From: SIAJ01 sp036266155
GTDB taxonomy: Bacteria; Planctomycetota; Planctomycetia; Gemmatales; Gemmataceae
NCBI GenBank assembly: GCA_036266155.1
Contig: DATANR010000122.1
Coordinates: 1-20,829 of the forward strand
Length of the DNA: 20,829 nt
Reading direction: 5' to 3'
Below the pieces are notes generated by a model. That model saw only the letters and a program-made list of their open reading frames with translations. It did not search any database and was not told where the DNA came from. Shown piece after piece: positions 6,678 to 15,221 of the stretch. The translations under genes and the position numbers were made by a program. How positions within the stretch are numbered: the first letter of the stretch is position 1; each line of letters starts with the position of its first letter.

Positions 6678-7811
6678 TCACTTCGCCGCCGTCTTCACAT
6701 AATGCAGCGCCAGCAGTGCGTAGGCCGTGCACAGGTCCGGATTGGTTTCCATCCACGCAGCCGTGTCGTTCTCCCAGCTTCCATCCTTGCGTTGCCGCGT
6801 GAGCAGCGATTGGGTGACGTCTTTGCGCCAATCGTGCTTTACGCCGTCGGCGGTCGTGAACATGTCGGTGCCGTTGACGGTCAAGCACTTCGACATGACG
6901 AGCAGATAGTAGTAGAGTCCGCGGCCGCCGGAGCCTGGGGCCATGCCAGGATTGATGTCAACCGTGTAGTGCTTTGCCAGCCAGTCGATTGCCCCCTTTA
7001 CGCGCACGTCGTCCTTACCGATCCCGCTGATCAGCAGGCACTTCAAACCGGCAAAGGTCATGCTGCCGTAGCCCGGCTTGGTGCCGTCGTCCTCGGTTGC
7101 GCCGCGCGTTTCGCCGGCCGCGGTGTAGATGAAACTGCCGTCGTTGATCTTGCCGGCCCACGGCTGATCCTGGAACTCGCTCTTCAGGTTTTGGCATCGG
7201 CTGATGAAGATCAACGCTTTGGCAAACGCGGGATCGGAGGTCGGCACCTTGGCGGCGACCAAGGCATCCAGATAAAAGTGCGTGTTCGACAGGTCCGGCC
7301 GTGTGCCGCCGCCATAGCCGGCGCCGCCGTAGATCACGTCGGACGGCTTCTTGCCTTCCGATTCATCCCACTGGATTTTCCGCAACAATGCGGATGCGTT
7401 ATCGATGATGGTGCCGTACTTCTTGCGCTCCGGGTCCGCCGCGCTCAAGGCCATCAAATTCGCACACGTCGGATAGTTGAACTGACCGATCTTGGCTTGC
7501 GCGCCGGCGATGTGCCCTTCCTTGGCGTCGACGAGCCCTTCGATAAACTTGAGCGCCTTAGCGACCGCTGGATCGTCCGCGGTGAGGCCGCCGCCCTGAA
7601 TGAGTGCTGTGACGACAAGGCCCGTCATGCCGCTCGCCGCAGCACCACCCCACGAACCGTCGGCCGCTTGTGTCGTCTTCAAGTAGGCCACCGCCGACTC
7701 GGCCGCCTGGGCGGGAGTTTTGGGGTCCGCCTTCTTCTTGGGCTCGGCCTTTTTCGGTTCTTGGGCTGTCGCAATCCCGGCCAGCAAGATCAATGTCAAT
7801 ACGCTTCGCAT
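6678..7811 (-). CDS. Secreted alpha-alpha toroid protein (prenyltransferase/squalene-oxidase repeats)
   Basis: The protein has 377 residues from the ATG at 7811, with GAGGA 6 nt upstream. A signal peptide MRSVLTLILLAGIATA precedes a Lys/Pro-rich linker. The rest is the alpha-alpha toroid of the prenyltransferase/squalene-cyclase superfamily: helices with repeated GMTGLVVTALIQGG- and SMTFAGLKCLLISGIG-type turns, and QW-like DGSWGG (51-56) and DGSWEN (343-348). The DxDD and DCTAE acid motifs of cyclases are not seen, so catalysis on isoprenoids is doubtful. A binding or structural role outside the cytoplasm is more likely. It starts 22 nt after the stop of the WD40 gene and is probably co-transcribed with it. 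Confidence 0.85.
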   Translation of the reverse strand: MRSVLTLILLAGIATAQEPKKAEPKKKADPKTPAQAAESAVAYLKTTQAADGSWGGAAASGMTGLVVTALIQGGGLTADDPAVAKALKFIEGLVDAKEGHIAGAQAKIGQFNYPTCANLMALSAADPERKKYGTIIDNASALLRKIQWDESEGKKPSDVIYGGAGYGGGTRPDLSNTHFYLDALVAAKVPTSDPAFAKALIFISRCQNLKSEFQDQPWAGKINDGSFIYTAAGETRGATEDDGTKPGYGSMTFAGLKCLLISGIGKDDVRVKGAIDWLAKHYTVDINPGMAPGSGGRGLYYYLLVMSKCLTVNGTDMFTTADGVKHDWRKDVTQSLLTRQRKDGSWENDTAAWMETNPDLCTAYALLALHYVKTAAK

Positions 7812-7833
7812 CGATGGTCCTCAGGGTGAACAG

Positions 7834-8883
7834 TTATTTCGGCAGGCGAACAATCATCGGGTCCGATTCCGTGATGACGATCAGGTGCCGGCCATCGGGG
7901 GCGAATGCGACGGCATGCAGGTGGCGCTCGTAGCGAAACTCATGGATGACCTCGCCCTTCGTGTTCCAGACGACGACGCGGTCTTCGATTCCCGAATGCG
8001 CGGCCATGCCGACAATGCGATCGCCGTCGGCGTTGAAGGAGACCCCCGTTGCCGCTCGACCGCCGGTATCCAAGTCTGCTTTCTTGGTCAGCTTGGTTCC
8101 TTTGCGTTCAAAGATCGCCGGCACACCCTTGGCCCCGCCGACGGCTACCAACGTGCCGTCCGGGGAAACCGCGACGCTGACCACGCGGTCGGCGAGCTTC
8201 AATTGGCCTGCGGTCTTGGCAGCGTCGGTCGAAACGTCCCACAGGCGAATCGTCTTGTCTTGATTGCCGGCGGTCGTAAGCACTTTGCCATCGGCGTCCA
8301 GCGACAGGCTGCGAACCTCGATTTCATGTCCTTCGAGCAGGGCGAGTCGCGCGGGCTTCGGCTTGGCAATGTCCCACACTGCGGCCGACTTATCGCGCGC
8401 CGCAGAGTAGAGCCGCGTACCATCGGGTGAAAAGCTGACAGCCCAGATCGGTGCGTCCTTGTGGGCAAGGAACACGACCTTGGCCGACAGTGCGCCGCCC
8501 TCTGCTTTGAGCAAACGCACGCTGCCGCCCGCGTCGCCGACGGCAAGCGTCTTGCCATCTGCGGCAAATGCCAAGCTCACGACTGGCTGTGGCAGTTTCA
8601 GGGTCGACGTGACTCGCATCTTTTCAAGGTCCCATAGGCGCACGATCTGGTCGGGACCGCCGAGCGCGAGCGCCTTGCCATCGGCGCGGACCGCGAGGCA
8701 ATCGATACGGTCGCCACGTTGGAGCGCAAGTACCGCGACTACTTCGGACGGTGTGCCCTTGGGCGGCCGCAGCAACGCTGGCAACTTGGCGGGCACGATT
8801 GCGTCGAGTGCCGAAGGCTCGGCGAAAACATTTGAAGTGATGAAGATCACAAACGCAATGACAACGAGGCGATGCTGGAGCAT
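7834..8883 (-). CDS. Secreted WD40-repeat beta-propeller protein
   Basis: The protein has 349 residues from the ATG at 8883 (AGGA 6 nt upstream). A further 30 codons are open upstream but would hide the signal peptide MLQHRLVVIAFVIFITSNVFA. After the signal, seven blades can be counted. Clear examples are VRLWDLEKM, IWAVSFSPDGTRLYSAARDK, IRLWDVSTD, VVSVAVSPDGTLVAVGG and LHAVAFAPDGRHLIVIT. This fits one complete seven-bladed propeller with nothing else attached. Such proteins are scaffolds for protein contacts. The short gap to the toroid gene suggests the two products work together in the periplasm; the partner is not known. Confidence 0.88.
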   Translation of the reverse strand: MLQHRLVVIAFVIFITSNVFAEPSALDAIVPAKLPALLRPPKGTPSEVVAVLALQRGDRIDCLAVRADGKALALGGPDQIVRLWDLEKMRVTSTLKLPQPVVSLAFAADGKTLAVGDAGGSVRLLKAEGGALSAKVVFLAHKDAPIWAVSFSPDGTRLYSAARDKSAAVWDIAKPKPARLALLEGHEIEVRSLSLDADGKVLTTAGNQDKTIRLWDVSTDAAKTAGQLKLADRVVSVAVSPDGTLVAVGGAKGVPAIFERKGTKLTKKADLDTGGRAATGVSFNADGDRIVGMAAHSGIEDRVVVWNTKGEVIHEFRYERHLHAVAFAPDGRHLIVITESDPMIVRLPK

Positions 8884-9125
8884 TCGACGTCCTGGATGCT
8901 CGTGTTGGGTGGAATTCGAATTCGACAGCGATGAGCCGATTGCAACAGACGTGCCGTAGGGCCTACGCGGCAATCTCTGACAATCTGCTGGTGGAGCAAA
9001 GCCGCAAGTGGTCAGGTTCTAGCCACAGGTGGATGCCGAAATGTCACCGTACTCGACGGATAATTCAAGTTGGCGGCCGTCGTGGCATCCCGTGAACTCC
9101 CACCAAAGGGGGATCCAACTGGGGC

Positions 9126-9980
9126 CTATTTAACCGGAAGCACATAGACATCCGACCCGCCGTCGCGCGTCGAAACAAAGGCGAGCTTCTTACCGTCTGA
9201 CGACCAGCAGGGCGAAGTTTCCTGGGCCGGGTGCTTCGTGAGGTTCTGCAAACCCGTCCCGTCCACATTCACCAGATAGATGTCGTTGTTTCCATCGCGG
9301 AAGCTGACGAAAGTGATCCGTTTGCCGTCCGGCGACCAGGCGGGCCAGGAGTCGGTGCCGGGACCGTCGGTCAGGGGCTTCACGTCGCCGCCTTCGGCGT
9401 TCATTGTGAAGAGCTTCTGCTTACCGGTGCGGCCGCTGCTAAAGGCGATGCGCTTGCCGTCCGGCGACCAGGCGGGGTGCAAGTCGAATGCCACTTCGCT
9501 CGTGAGCCGTTTGACTTCCGAGCCGTCGGCCTTGCACGAGTAAAGTTCCGGGTTGCCGTCGCGGGTGCTGACCCAGAGGATTTTGCTGCCATCGGGCGAC
9601 CAGCGCGGCGACTCTTCAAATGCCTTGTGGGGAATGACGTTCTTCTGATCGCTCCCGTCGCTGTTGATCGTGTCAATTTGCAATTTGCCGTCGGTGCCTT
9701 GCAGGATGTCGAGGACGAAGATCACTTTCTTACCGTCCGGCGACCAGTGGCCGTCAAAGTGCGGTGTGTCCTTGTTCACAAGGCGTTTCAGATCGGAGCC
9801 GTCGGCGGCCATGGTCCAAAGCGCCATCTTGCCCTGATGAATGCGCGTGAACAGGAAGCGCGATCCGTCTGGCGACCATTGCAGATGCTCTTTGAATGAG
9901 CCGTCCTTGGTGACGCGAACCGGCTCGTCACCCGATGCGGCCGCGACGATGAGGAGTCCGATGGAGAGGCAGAGTCGCAT
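9126..9980 (-). CDS. Secreted PD40/TolB-like six-bladed beta-propeller
   Basis: The protein has 284 residues from the ATG at 9980 (GGAG 6 nt upstream); the 39 codons open before it carry no signal and no such site. MRLCLSIGLLIVAAASG is a signal peptide. Six repeats follow, each with WSPDG or a close form: LQWSPDGSRFLF, GHWSPDGKKVIF, PRWSPDGSKILW, PAWSPDGKRIAF, PAWSPDGKRITF and PCWSSDGKKLAF. These alternate with DGSDLKRL-type strands. This is the TolB C-terminal propeller without the TolB N-terminal domain, so it is not TolB itself. It is divergent from gltX with 69 bp between the starts. The ligand or partner is unknown. Confidence 0.9.
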   Translation of the reverse strand: MRLCLSIGLLIVAAASGDEPVRVTKDGSFKEHLQWSPDGSRFLFTRIHQGKMALWTMAADGSDLKRLVNKDTPHFDGHWSPDGKKVIFVLDILQGTDGKLQIDTINSDGSDQKNVIPHKAFEESPRWSPDGSKILWVSTRDGNPELYSCKADGSEVKRLTSEVAFDLHPAWSPDGKRIAFSSGRTGKQKLFTMNAEGGDVKPLTDGPGTDSWPAWSPDGKRITFVSFRDGNNDIYLVNVDGTGLQNLTKHPAQETSPCWSSDGKKLAFVSTRDGGSDVYVLPVK

Positions 9981-10049
9981 CGCGAACTCCGGGGAACTTG
10001 GGACGGTCCCATCATATAACATTCGCATTCTGGCTCGGAGCCTTCGTTC

Positions 10050-11636
10050 ATGTCGATTCGTACGCGCTTCGCCCCGAGCCCGACCGGCTACCTGCACATC
10101 GGCGGGGTCCGGACGGCGCTCTTCAACTGGCTGTTCGCTCGACGACTTGGCGGTCAGTTCATCCTGCGCATTGACGACACGGACACGGAACGCAATCGCT
10201 CCGAGGCCCTGCAGCCGATCCTTGATGGGTTCCGCTGGCTAGGCATTCAATGGGACGAAGGTCCGGAGGTCGGCGGTCCGTATGGTCCGTACTTTCAGAG
10301 CCAGCGGCTTGAGTCGTACAAGGCCGCGGCGATGAAGCTGCTCGAGGGCGGCCACGCCTATCCGGATTACATGACAAAGGAGGAGCAGGACGCCGAGCGC
10401 AAGGCGGCAGAGGCGGCCAAAAAGCCGTACATCCACCGGGGGCCACATCGCGAATCGTCAACGGCCGAGTGCGTGCGTCTGTATCGCGAGAAGCCGACGA
10501 CGTTGCGGTTCAAGGTGCCGACGAGACGCGATTCCATCGTCGAGGACTTGATCTGCGGGCAGTGCGTGCAGAAGACCGACCTCATCGGCGACCCGGTCAT
10601 TTTGAGGGCGAACGGTTCGCCGCTCTACAACTTCGCATCGGTTATTGATGACATCGCCTTCGAGATCACGCACGTGGTCCGGGCTCGCGAGCATCTGGCC
10701 AACACATATACGCAGGTGTTGTTCTGGGAGGCGCTCGGCGCGCCGATGCCGAAGTTCGGGCACATTCCCGTTGTGAATGAGCCAGCACCGAAGCCGGGGG
10801 CCAAGTATGCACCGGGTGTGAAGCCGCCGAACAAGAACAAGAAGCTCAGCAAACGCGACATGGCCAAGTTCGTGACGCCGGAGATCAAGGCGCAACTGAA
10901 CGCCATCGGCTGGACCGACGAGCAAATCGCGGCACGCGATGACCTCAATCCGGCGACCGTCGCGTTCTACCGCGAGCTGGGCTATTTGCCGGAGGGGTTG
11001 ATCAACTATCTCGGCCGGCTCGGGTGGTCGCTCGACGACAAGACGGAGTTCATGACCGTCAAGGACATGATCGCGAACTTCTCGCTGGAGCGCGTGACCG
11101 ACTCTGCCGCGAGCTTCGATCCCGAGAAGCTCTACTGGCTGGCCGGCGAGCACATGAAGCAACTCCCGATCGAGCAGAAGATCGTCGGCTGCGTCCCATT
11201 CCTGGTGAAGGCCAAATTGGTGACGGATCCCCTGGATGCCGCAACGAGCACCCGGCTGCATCGTGTTGTCGAGGCGATGGGCGATCGGCTCAAATTGTTC
11301 AGCGACATTCTGCTGTACGCGCCGCCGTTCCTGAAGGCCGACCCGGATTACCATCCGGAAGCAGTTGAGAACGTGTTGAAGAAGCCGGGCAACGCGGAGT
11401 TGCTACGCGAAGTCGCTAAGGTTCTGAGCGCATGCGAGCCATTCGACACCGCAACGACTGAGAAGGCGGTAATCGACTTCGCCAACGCCCGCGGCATCAA
11501 GCCGGGGCCATTGAACCAGCCGATGCGCGTCGCGGTGACGGGCGTCTCGCGTGGTCCGGGCGTGTTCGAGACGCTGGCGATCTTCGGCAAGGATGAAGTG
11601 CTAAGGCGGATTGAGCTGGCGCTGGTGCAGATTTGA
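10050..11636 (+). CDS. gltX: Glutamyl-tRNA synthetase
   Basis: The enzyme has 528 residues and charges tRNA with glutamate using ATP in the cytoplasm. The class I signatures are present: RFAPSPTGYLHIGG (HIGH motif, His16-Gly19) and KLSKRD (KMSKS equivalent, 265-270). Between them is the glutamate pocket with DDTDTERN and the conserved GSPLYNFASVIDD and HVVRAREHLANT. The start is set by GGAG 9 nt before the ATG. Two features are unlike the common form. There is a Pro/Lys-rich insert of about 20 residues (about 243-263) directly before KLSKR, where most enzymes have only a few residues. There is also an extra segment soon after it (about 272-300). The C-terminal anticodon-binding domain is complete. 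Confidence 0.97.
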   Translation: MSIRTRFAPSPTGYLHIGGVRTALFNWLFARRLGGQFILRIDDTDTERNRSEALQPILDGFRWLGIQWDEGPEVGGPYGPYFQSQRLESYKAAAMKLLEGGHAYPDYMTKEEQDAERKAAEAAKKPYIHRGPHRESSTAECVRLYREKPTTLRFKVPTRRDSIVEDLICGQCVQKTDLIGDPVILRANGSPLYNFASVIDDIAFEITHVVRAREHLANTYTQVLFWEALGAPMPKFGHIPVVNEPAPKPGAKYAPGVKPPNKNKKLSKRDMAKFVTPEIKAQLNAIGWTDEQIAARDDLNPATVAFYRELGYLPEGLINYLGRLGWSLDDKTEFMTVKDMIANFSLERVTDSAASFDPEKLYWLAGEHMKQLPIEQKIVGCVPFLVKAKLVTDPLDAATSTRLHRVVEAMGDRLKLFSDILLYAPPFLKADPDYHPEAVENVLKKPGNAELLREVAKVLSACEPFDTATTEKAVIDFANARGIKPGPLNQPMRVAVTGVSRGPGVFETLAIFGKDEVLRRIELALVQI

Positions 11637-11797
11637 ACATATTATGTAAACACCATACTCGCAAGATGTTGCGCGATGGCCACGATTCGTTGCAACTCGT
11701 TGCAGAAAAACCGGTGAAACGAGTTTGGGGATATATGTAACGAAAGCAATCAATTCGCCGGGACATGCTCGGCGGTCGAATTAGGGGTGAGTATCGC

Positions 11798-12790
11798 ATG
11801 AAAGATTTCGACGTCTGCGGCCTCGGCAACGCCATCGTGGACATCTTTGTCGAGGTGAACGACGCGGAGTTCACGGCCCTCGGCTTCGAGCGCGGGACCA
11901 TGCGCCTCGTCGAAATCGGCGAACAGCGCACGCTGCTTGATCGTCTCCACGCTCGCGATCCGCGGCTCGTCAGCGGCGGTTCCGTGGCGAACTCGGTGAT
12001 CGCGCTGTCGCAACTTGGCGGCAAGGGGGCGTTCGTCGGCTGTGTCGGCGATGATCGCTATGGGCTCCACTATCAGGAAGAGTTCACGCAACTCGGCATC
12101 GACATCGGCAACCCGGCGATCTACGGCGAAACGACGGGCACGTGTGCGTGCCTCGTCACGCCGGACGCCGAGCGGACGATGCGGACGTGCCTCGCCGTAT
12201 CGAGCCATCTGTCGGGCAGGCACGTAGATGCGGATCGCATCAAGGCATCGGAATGGCTGTTTGTTGAGGGTTATGTGTTTGCCAATCCAGACACGGGGCA
12301 GGGCGCCATCCGCGAGGCGATGCGGGTCGCCAAGGCGAACGGGGTGAAGATCGCGCTCACGTGTTCCGATGCGTTCGTCGTCGACGTCTTCGGCGACGCA
12401 TTCTTCGAGGCCCTGGGGCAGGCCGACTTGCTCTTTTGCAATGCTGTCGAGGCAATGGCGGTGACGAAGACCAAGTCGGCGACCGACGCGTTCGCGAAGC
12501 TCAAGGGAATGGTGCCCGCGACGGTGGTAACCGACGGGTCGACCGGCGCGTTCGTGCGGCACGGCGGTTCCGAGGCACATGTACCAGCGTTCGCGTGCGA
12601 GCCGCGCGACCTGACCGGCGCCGGGGACATGTTCGCGGGCTCGTTCCTTTATGGAATCACACACGGCGTCGGCGCCGCAAAGGCAGCCCGGGCCGCGAAC
12701 TTCCTTTCGATGAAAGTGATCACGCAAGTCGGCGCCCGTCTGCATCACGGCACCAAGGATTTCTGGGAACAGGCGCTTGCCGCCGAGTGA
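11798..12790 (+). CDS. PfkB-family carbohydrate kinase, adenosine-kinase-like
   Basis: The protein has 330 residues from the ATG at 11798, preceded by AGGGGTGAG. The 11 codons open before it have no such site and would lie ahead of the family's usual N-terminus DVCGLGNAIVDIFVEV. PfkB hallmarks: SGGSVANSVIALSQLGG in the substrate-binding part (59-75), a NAVE motif (215-218) that places Mg-ATP, and DLTGAGDMFAGSFLYG (271-286) with the anion hole and catalytic Asp277. The N-terminal sequence and the TCACLVTPDAERTM stretch are most like adenosine or related nucleoside kinases and bacterial sugar kinases of that subgroup. The exact substrate is not certain. The stop codon lies 10 nt before the thpR start, so the two are likely co-transcribed. 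Confidence 0.9.
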   Translation: MKDFDVCGLGNAIVDIFVEVNDAEFTALGFERGTMRLVEIGEQRTLLDRLHARDPRLVSGGSVANSVIALSQLGGKGAFVGCVGDDRYGLHYQEEFTQLGIDIGNPAIYGETTGTCACLVTPDAERTMRTCLAVSSHLSGRHVDADRIKASEWLFVEGYVFANPDTGQGAIREAMRVAKANGVKIALTCSDAFVVDVFGDAFFEALGQADLLFCNAVEAMAVTKTKSATDAFAKLKGMVPATVVTDGSTGAFVRHGGSEAHVPAFACEPRDLTGAGDMFAGSFLYGITHGVGAAKAARAANFLSMKVITQVGARLHHGTKDFWEQALAAE

Positions 12791-12800
12791 GGGACTGCCG

Positions 12801-13406
12801 ATGGCTCGCATTCGCACATTCATCGCCGTCGACCTGGCCCCTGGCGTTAAGAGTCGGGTGACCGCGCTCCAGGAAAAGCTCGGCCGCTCCGCGACCAGCG
12901 TGAAGTGGGCGCCACCGGAGAATTTCCATTTAACGCTGCTGTTCCTCGGCGAGGTCGAGCAACTCGACGTGGTGTCAATCTGCCGGCTGGTTCAACAGCG
13001 GGCGAAGAAGCACGCGCCGTTCAACCTGGAAGTCGCCCGCGTCGGAGCCTTTCCGAACCTGCGGCGGCCGAAGATTCTGTGGGCCGGCATCGCGGAAGGC
13101 GTCGCGGAACTGCAATCACTGCACGACGATCTCGAAGAGGGCTTGCTTGACCTCGGCTGCTATCGCCGCGAGGATCGCGAGTACACGCCGCACCTGACGC
13201 TGGGCCGGCTGTCGCACGAAGACCGCGAAGAAGATTGGGCGACGACGCTGACGCACTACACCGACTGGGCGGCCGGCTCATCGCCAGTGGATGAGGTGCT
13301 CGTCATGGCGAGTGAAAGGCGCCGCGGCGGGCCAGAGTATTCGGTGCTTGGACGTGGGCCGCTGGCGGGGCGGACGGCGAAGCCGGCGGACGATGAGGAC
13401 GAGTAG
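12801..13406 (+). CDS. thpR: RNA 2',3'-cyclic phosphodiesterase (ThpR/LigT family)
   Basis: The protein has 201 residues from the ATG at 12801. The GAGGGA ribosome-binding site overlaps the stop of the kinase gene upstream. It belongs to the 2H phosphoesterase superfamily. Both catalytic HxT motifs are present, His43-Leu-Thr45 in NFHLTLLFLG and His131-Leu-Thr133 in YTPHLTLGRL. The opening RIRTFIAVDLAP is typical of ThpR. Family knowledge: it hydrolyses 2',3'-cyclic phosphate ends of RNA to 2'-phosphate in the cytoplasm. After a usual GPxxx end the protein carries an acidic tail KPADDEDE. Its stop lies 2 bp from the stop of the convergent membrane glycosyltransferase gene. Confidence 0.93.
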   Translation: MARIRTFIAVDLAPGVKSRVTALQEKLGRSATSVKWAPPENFHLTLLFLGEVEQLDVVSICRLVQQRAKKHAPFNLEVARVGAFPNLRRPKILWAGIAEGVAELQSLHDDLEEGLLDLGCYRREDREYTPHLTLGRLSHEDREEDWATTLTHYTDWAAGSSPVDEVLVMASERRRGGPEYSVLGRGPLAGRTAKPADDEDE

Positions 13407-13408
13407 GG

Positions 13409-15124
13409 CTACTTCTTTTTGAGCGGTGGCACTGGCAACGGTCGGCACTTAAAGACTGCAACATCAATCTCGTTCTCTGGCGCTCCTTCGGGAAATCGGA
13501 AGACAATTTCTCTGTTTGCCGGTACCGTCAAGACTTCAGCCCATCGGTAAGTGCCAAGCCGCGAGTGCGGCGAATTGGCGTTTGGCGTGAATACCACATA
13601 AAAGTCAGCCATTCCTGGTGTGTACACGGGATTCGGAATCGCCTTCAGCGTGCGCGTCGAATACCACTCGGCCCAGCCGAATGGGTCAACGATCTGATTC
13701 TCCTTTGGCACATGGTCCTTCATCCAAAGCCCTGCTAATTTGTGCCCCTTGCGTTCCTCGTGCAGCGAATGAAAATTGCGGGGCAGGGCGACGATCATGA
13801 CGATGGCCGTCCAAATTGCAACGAGCAGAACAGGGTTTGAGTTCTGCATGACGCGAATGAGTCCTGGGCCAAACCAACGGCTTGCTGTCGGCGTGCGCCA
13901 AAGGTTGATGGCAAACCGGGCCAACGCAAAAAAGCCGGCCGGGGTAAAGATGCAGGTCACTAGTACGAGAAGAATCGTGTGTCGCTGCGAGACATAGCCA
14001 ATGAACACGGCCAACGTCCACAACAGGAATATCTGAATGGCGCTGAACACAATTAACAGGGTGAACCGTGGATCGGACAGGCGACGACGCACCGCGAAGA
14101 GCCCAATCACACCGAACGCGGGAAGGACGTAGAACGAAGCCTTCCAATATTCGGCCCAAAGAGACTTCAGCGCCCACACCGACCTGGATTCCCCGGCGTT
14201 GACGGCATCGTCCCACCAGATAGCCAGAGGAACTTGAGGCGCCGGCCGAGCCCCCTGGCGATCGAAGTAGGTGGGGTCAATCTCTTTTCCAAGCAACTTC
14301 TTAAGCCAGCCCATACCGGACGGTTTGTTCGTAATGTTGCCAATCAAGACCATGTAGGGCACCGTCACGAGGACCCACCCGAGTATGAGCGCCAACCCTG
14401 CCGAGAACCGGGGACGGATGCCGTCGTTCGGTATCTTGGTCCGTCGTCGTCGGCGTGCGAGCGTGATGACTACTCCAAGTAGCGTGAGCCCGATGCTCAG
14501 CGCGACCACCGCTGACTCCGGCCGCACGAGATAGCCGAGGCCGCACATCAGCCCAGCGAGGAGCCCGAATGCTGTCGCTGAGCGACGATTGGATCTCTCG
14601 ATCGCCAGCACGCCGAACCACAGAGCGGTGACCGCTGTCAACCAGAACAAGCCGTCCGAGATGCCGTCGCTGGTGACTTCCACGAAGCCGGGAAGCACGC
14701 CGGACACGGCCGTGGCCGAGAAGGCAGAATTGCGGTCGAACAGTCGCCGCGTCAAGTAATAGAGGGGGATCGTCAGCAGGACGCCGGCCAGAGCGCTGGC
14801 CACTTGGGCACTCAACGCCATTTGCGGAACCGTCTTGTTGCCGATGATCTGGGAAACGGCAAGGATCGCTAACGGATAACCGGGGGGATGTTCCGAACCC
14901 TTGATTACGCTGAGCGCGCTGCCGGCAGCTGGGGGCGGGTCGCCCAGATCGAGGGCGTAGCGACAAAAAACGATGCAGTCGCGTGAGGGCAACGTCGTGT
15001 TGCCAATCACGAAGGCATGCAAGGCGATGGACACTAGCAAGAGGATGGCGAGCCGCCAGCCATCGCCGCGCCAGCGCGACGCACCATGATGCGGCGTCGG
15101 TGTTTCAGCAGTCGCGGCGTCGAT
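13409..15124 (-). CDS. GT39-like membrane glycosyltransferase, non-canonical start
   Basis: This is a polytopic membrane protein of the PMT/ArnT-like glycosyltransferase superfamily (GT-C fold), which transfers sugar from a polyprenyl-phosphate carrier on the outer face of the membrane. The first extracytoplasmic loop contains SRDCIVFCRYALDLGDPP and then EHPPGYPLAILAVSQ, as is usual for planctomycete members. About ten hydrophobic segments follow, with a soluble C-terminal part. The first codon is uncertain. The first TTG (15040) would cut into the first membrane helix WRLAILLLVSIALHAFVIG and has no ribosome-binding site. The frame is open back to a TAA at 15137-15139 with no ATG or GTG before it. 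GGAG stands 6 nt before an ATC at 15124, which I use as the tentative start; this gives 571 residues. Confidence 0.85.
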   Translation of the reverse strand: MDAATAETPTPHHGASRWRGDGWRLAILLLVSIALHAFVIGNTTLPSRDCIVFCRYALDLGDPPPAAGSALSVIKGSEHPPGYPLAILAVSQIIGNKTVPQMALSAQVASALAGVLLTIPLYYLTRRLFDRNSAFSATAVSGVLPGFVEVTSDGISDGLFWLTAVTALWFGVLAIERSNRRSATAFGLLAGLMCGLGYLVRPESAVVALSIGLTLLGVVITLARRRRRTKIPNDGIRPRFSAGLALILGWVLVTVPYMVLIGNITNKPSGMGWLKKLLGKEIDPTYFDRQGARPAPQVPLAIWWDDAVNAGESRSVWALKSLWAEYWKASFYVLPAFGVIGLFAVRRRLSDPRFTLLIVFSAIQIFLLWTLAVFIGYVSQRHTILLVLVTCIFTPAGFFALARFAINLWRTPTASRWFGPGLIRVMQNSNPVLLVAIWTAIVMIVALPRNFHSLHEERKGHKLAGLWMKDHVPKENQIVDPFGWAEWYSTRTLKAIPNPVYTPGMADFYVVFTPNANSPHSRLGTYRWAEVLTVPANREIVFRFPEGAPENEIDVAVFKCRPLPVPPLKKK

Positions 15125-15135
15125 CGCACTCTCCG

Positions 15136-15173
15136 TTTAGCGGCGGGGCCATCGGCCCCGCGTAGACGCTAAA
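15136..15173. repeat. Strong two-part hairpin in a divergent intergenic region
   Basis: The outer arms tttagcg (15136-15142) and cgctaaa (15167-15173) and the inner arms gcggggcc (15143-15150) and ggccccgc (15154-15161) pair perfectly around a 3-nt loop, with a 5-nt bulge gtaga on one side. It lies between the divergent starts of the membrane glycosyltransferase and arfB, so it is in the 5' leaders of both rather than at a gene end. Confidence 0.75.
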
Positions 15174-15221
15174 CTAGGAAGCGAACGGGGTCAAGGTCGA
15201 CGCAACCCGGGGAGGCCGGAC

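Noticed and set aside
6633..7829. A 398-codon open frame on the plus strand
   Set aside because: It is the antisense shadow of the secreted toroid gene, which has a signal peptide, family repeats and a ribosome-binding site.
8884..9125. Small gene between the WD40 and PD40 propeller genes
   Set aside because: No frame with a plausible start, ribosome-binding site and protein-like composition was found; only the shared 12-mer at 8969-8980 stands out.
10843..10857. KLSKR instead of KMSKS as a sign of an inactive GltX
   Set aside because: KLSKR is a normal variant of this loop in bacterial glutamyl-tRNA synthetases.
10458..11354. A 298-codon open frame on the minus strand
   Set aside because: It lies wholly within gltX and is an antisense shadow typical of GC-rich DNA.
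11637..11797. Promoter between gltX and the PfkB-family kinase
   Set aside because: AT-rich patches and a TTGCAG are present, but no -10 stands at a fitting distance; I see no supportable element in this spacer.
11750..12823. A 357-codon open frame on the minus strand
   Set aside because: It is the antisense shadow of the PfkB-family kinase; no family features in the translation.
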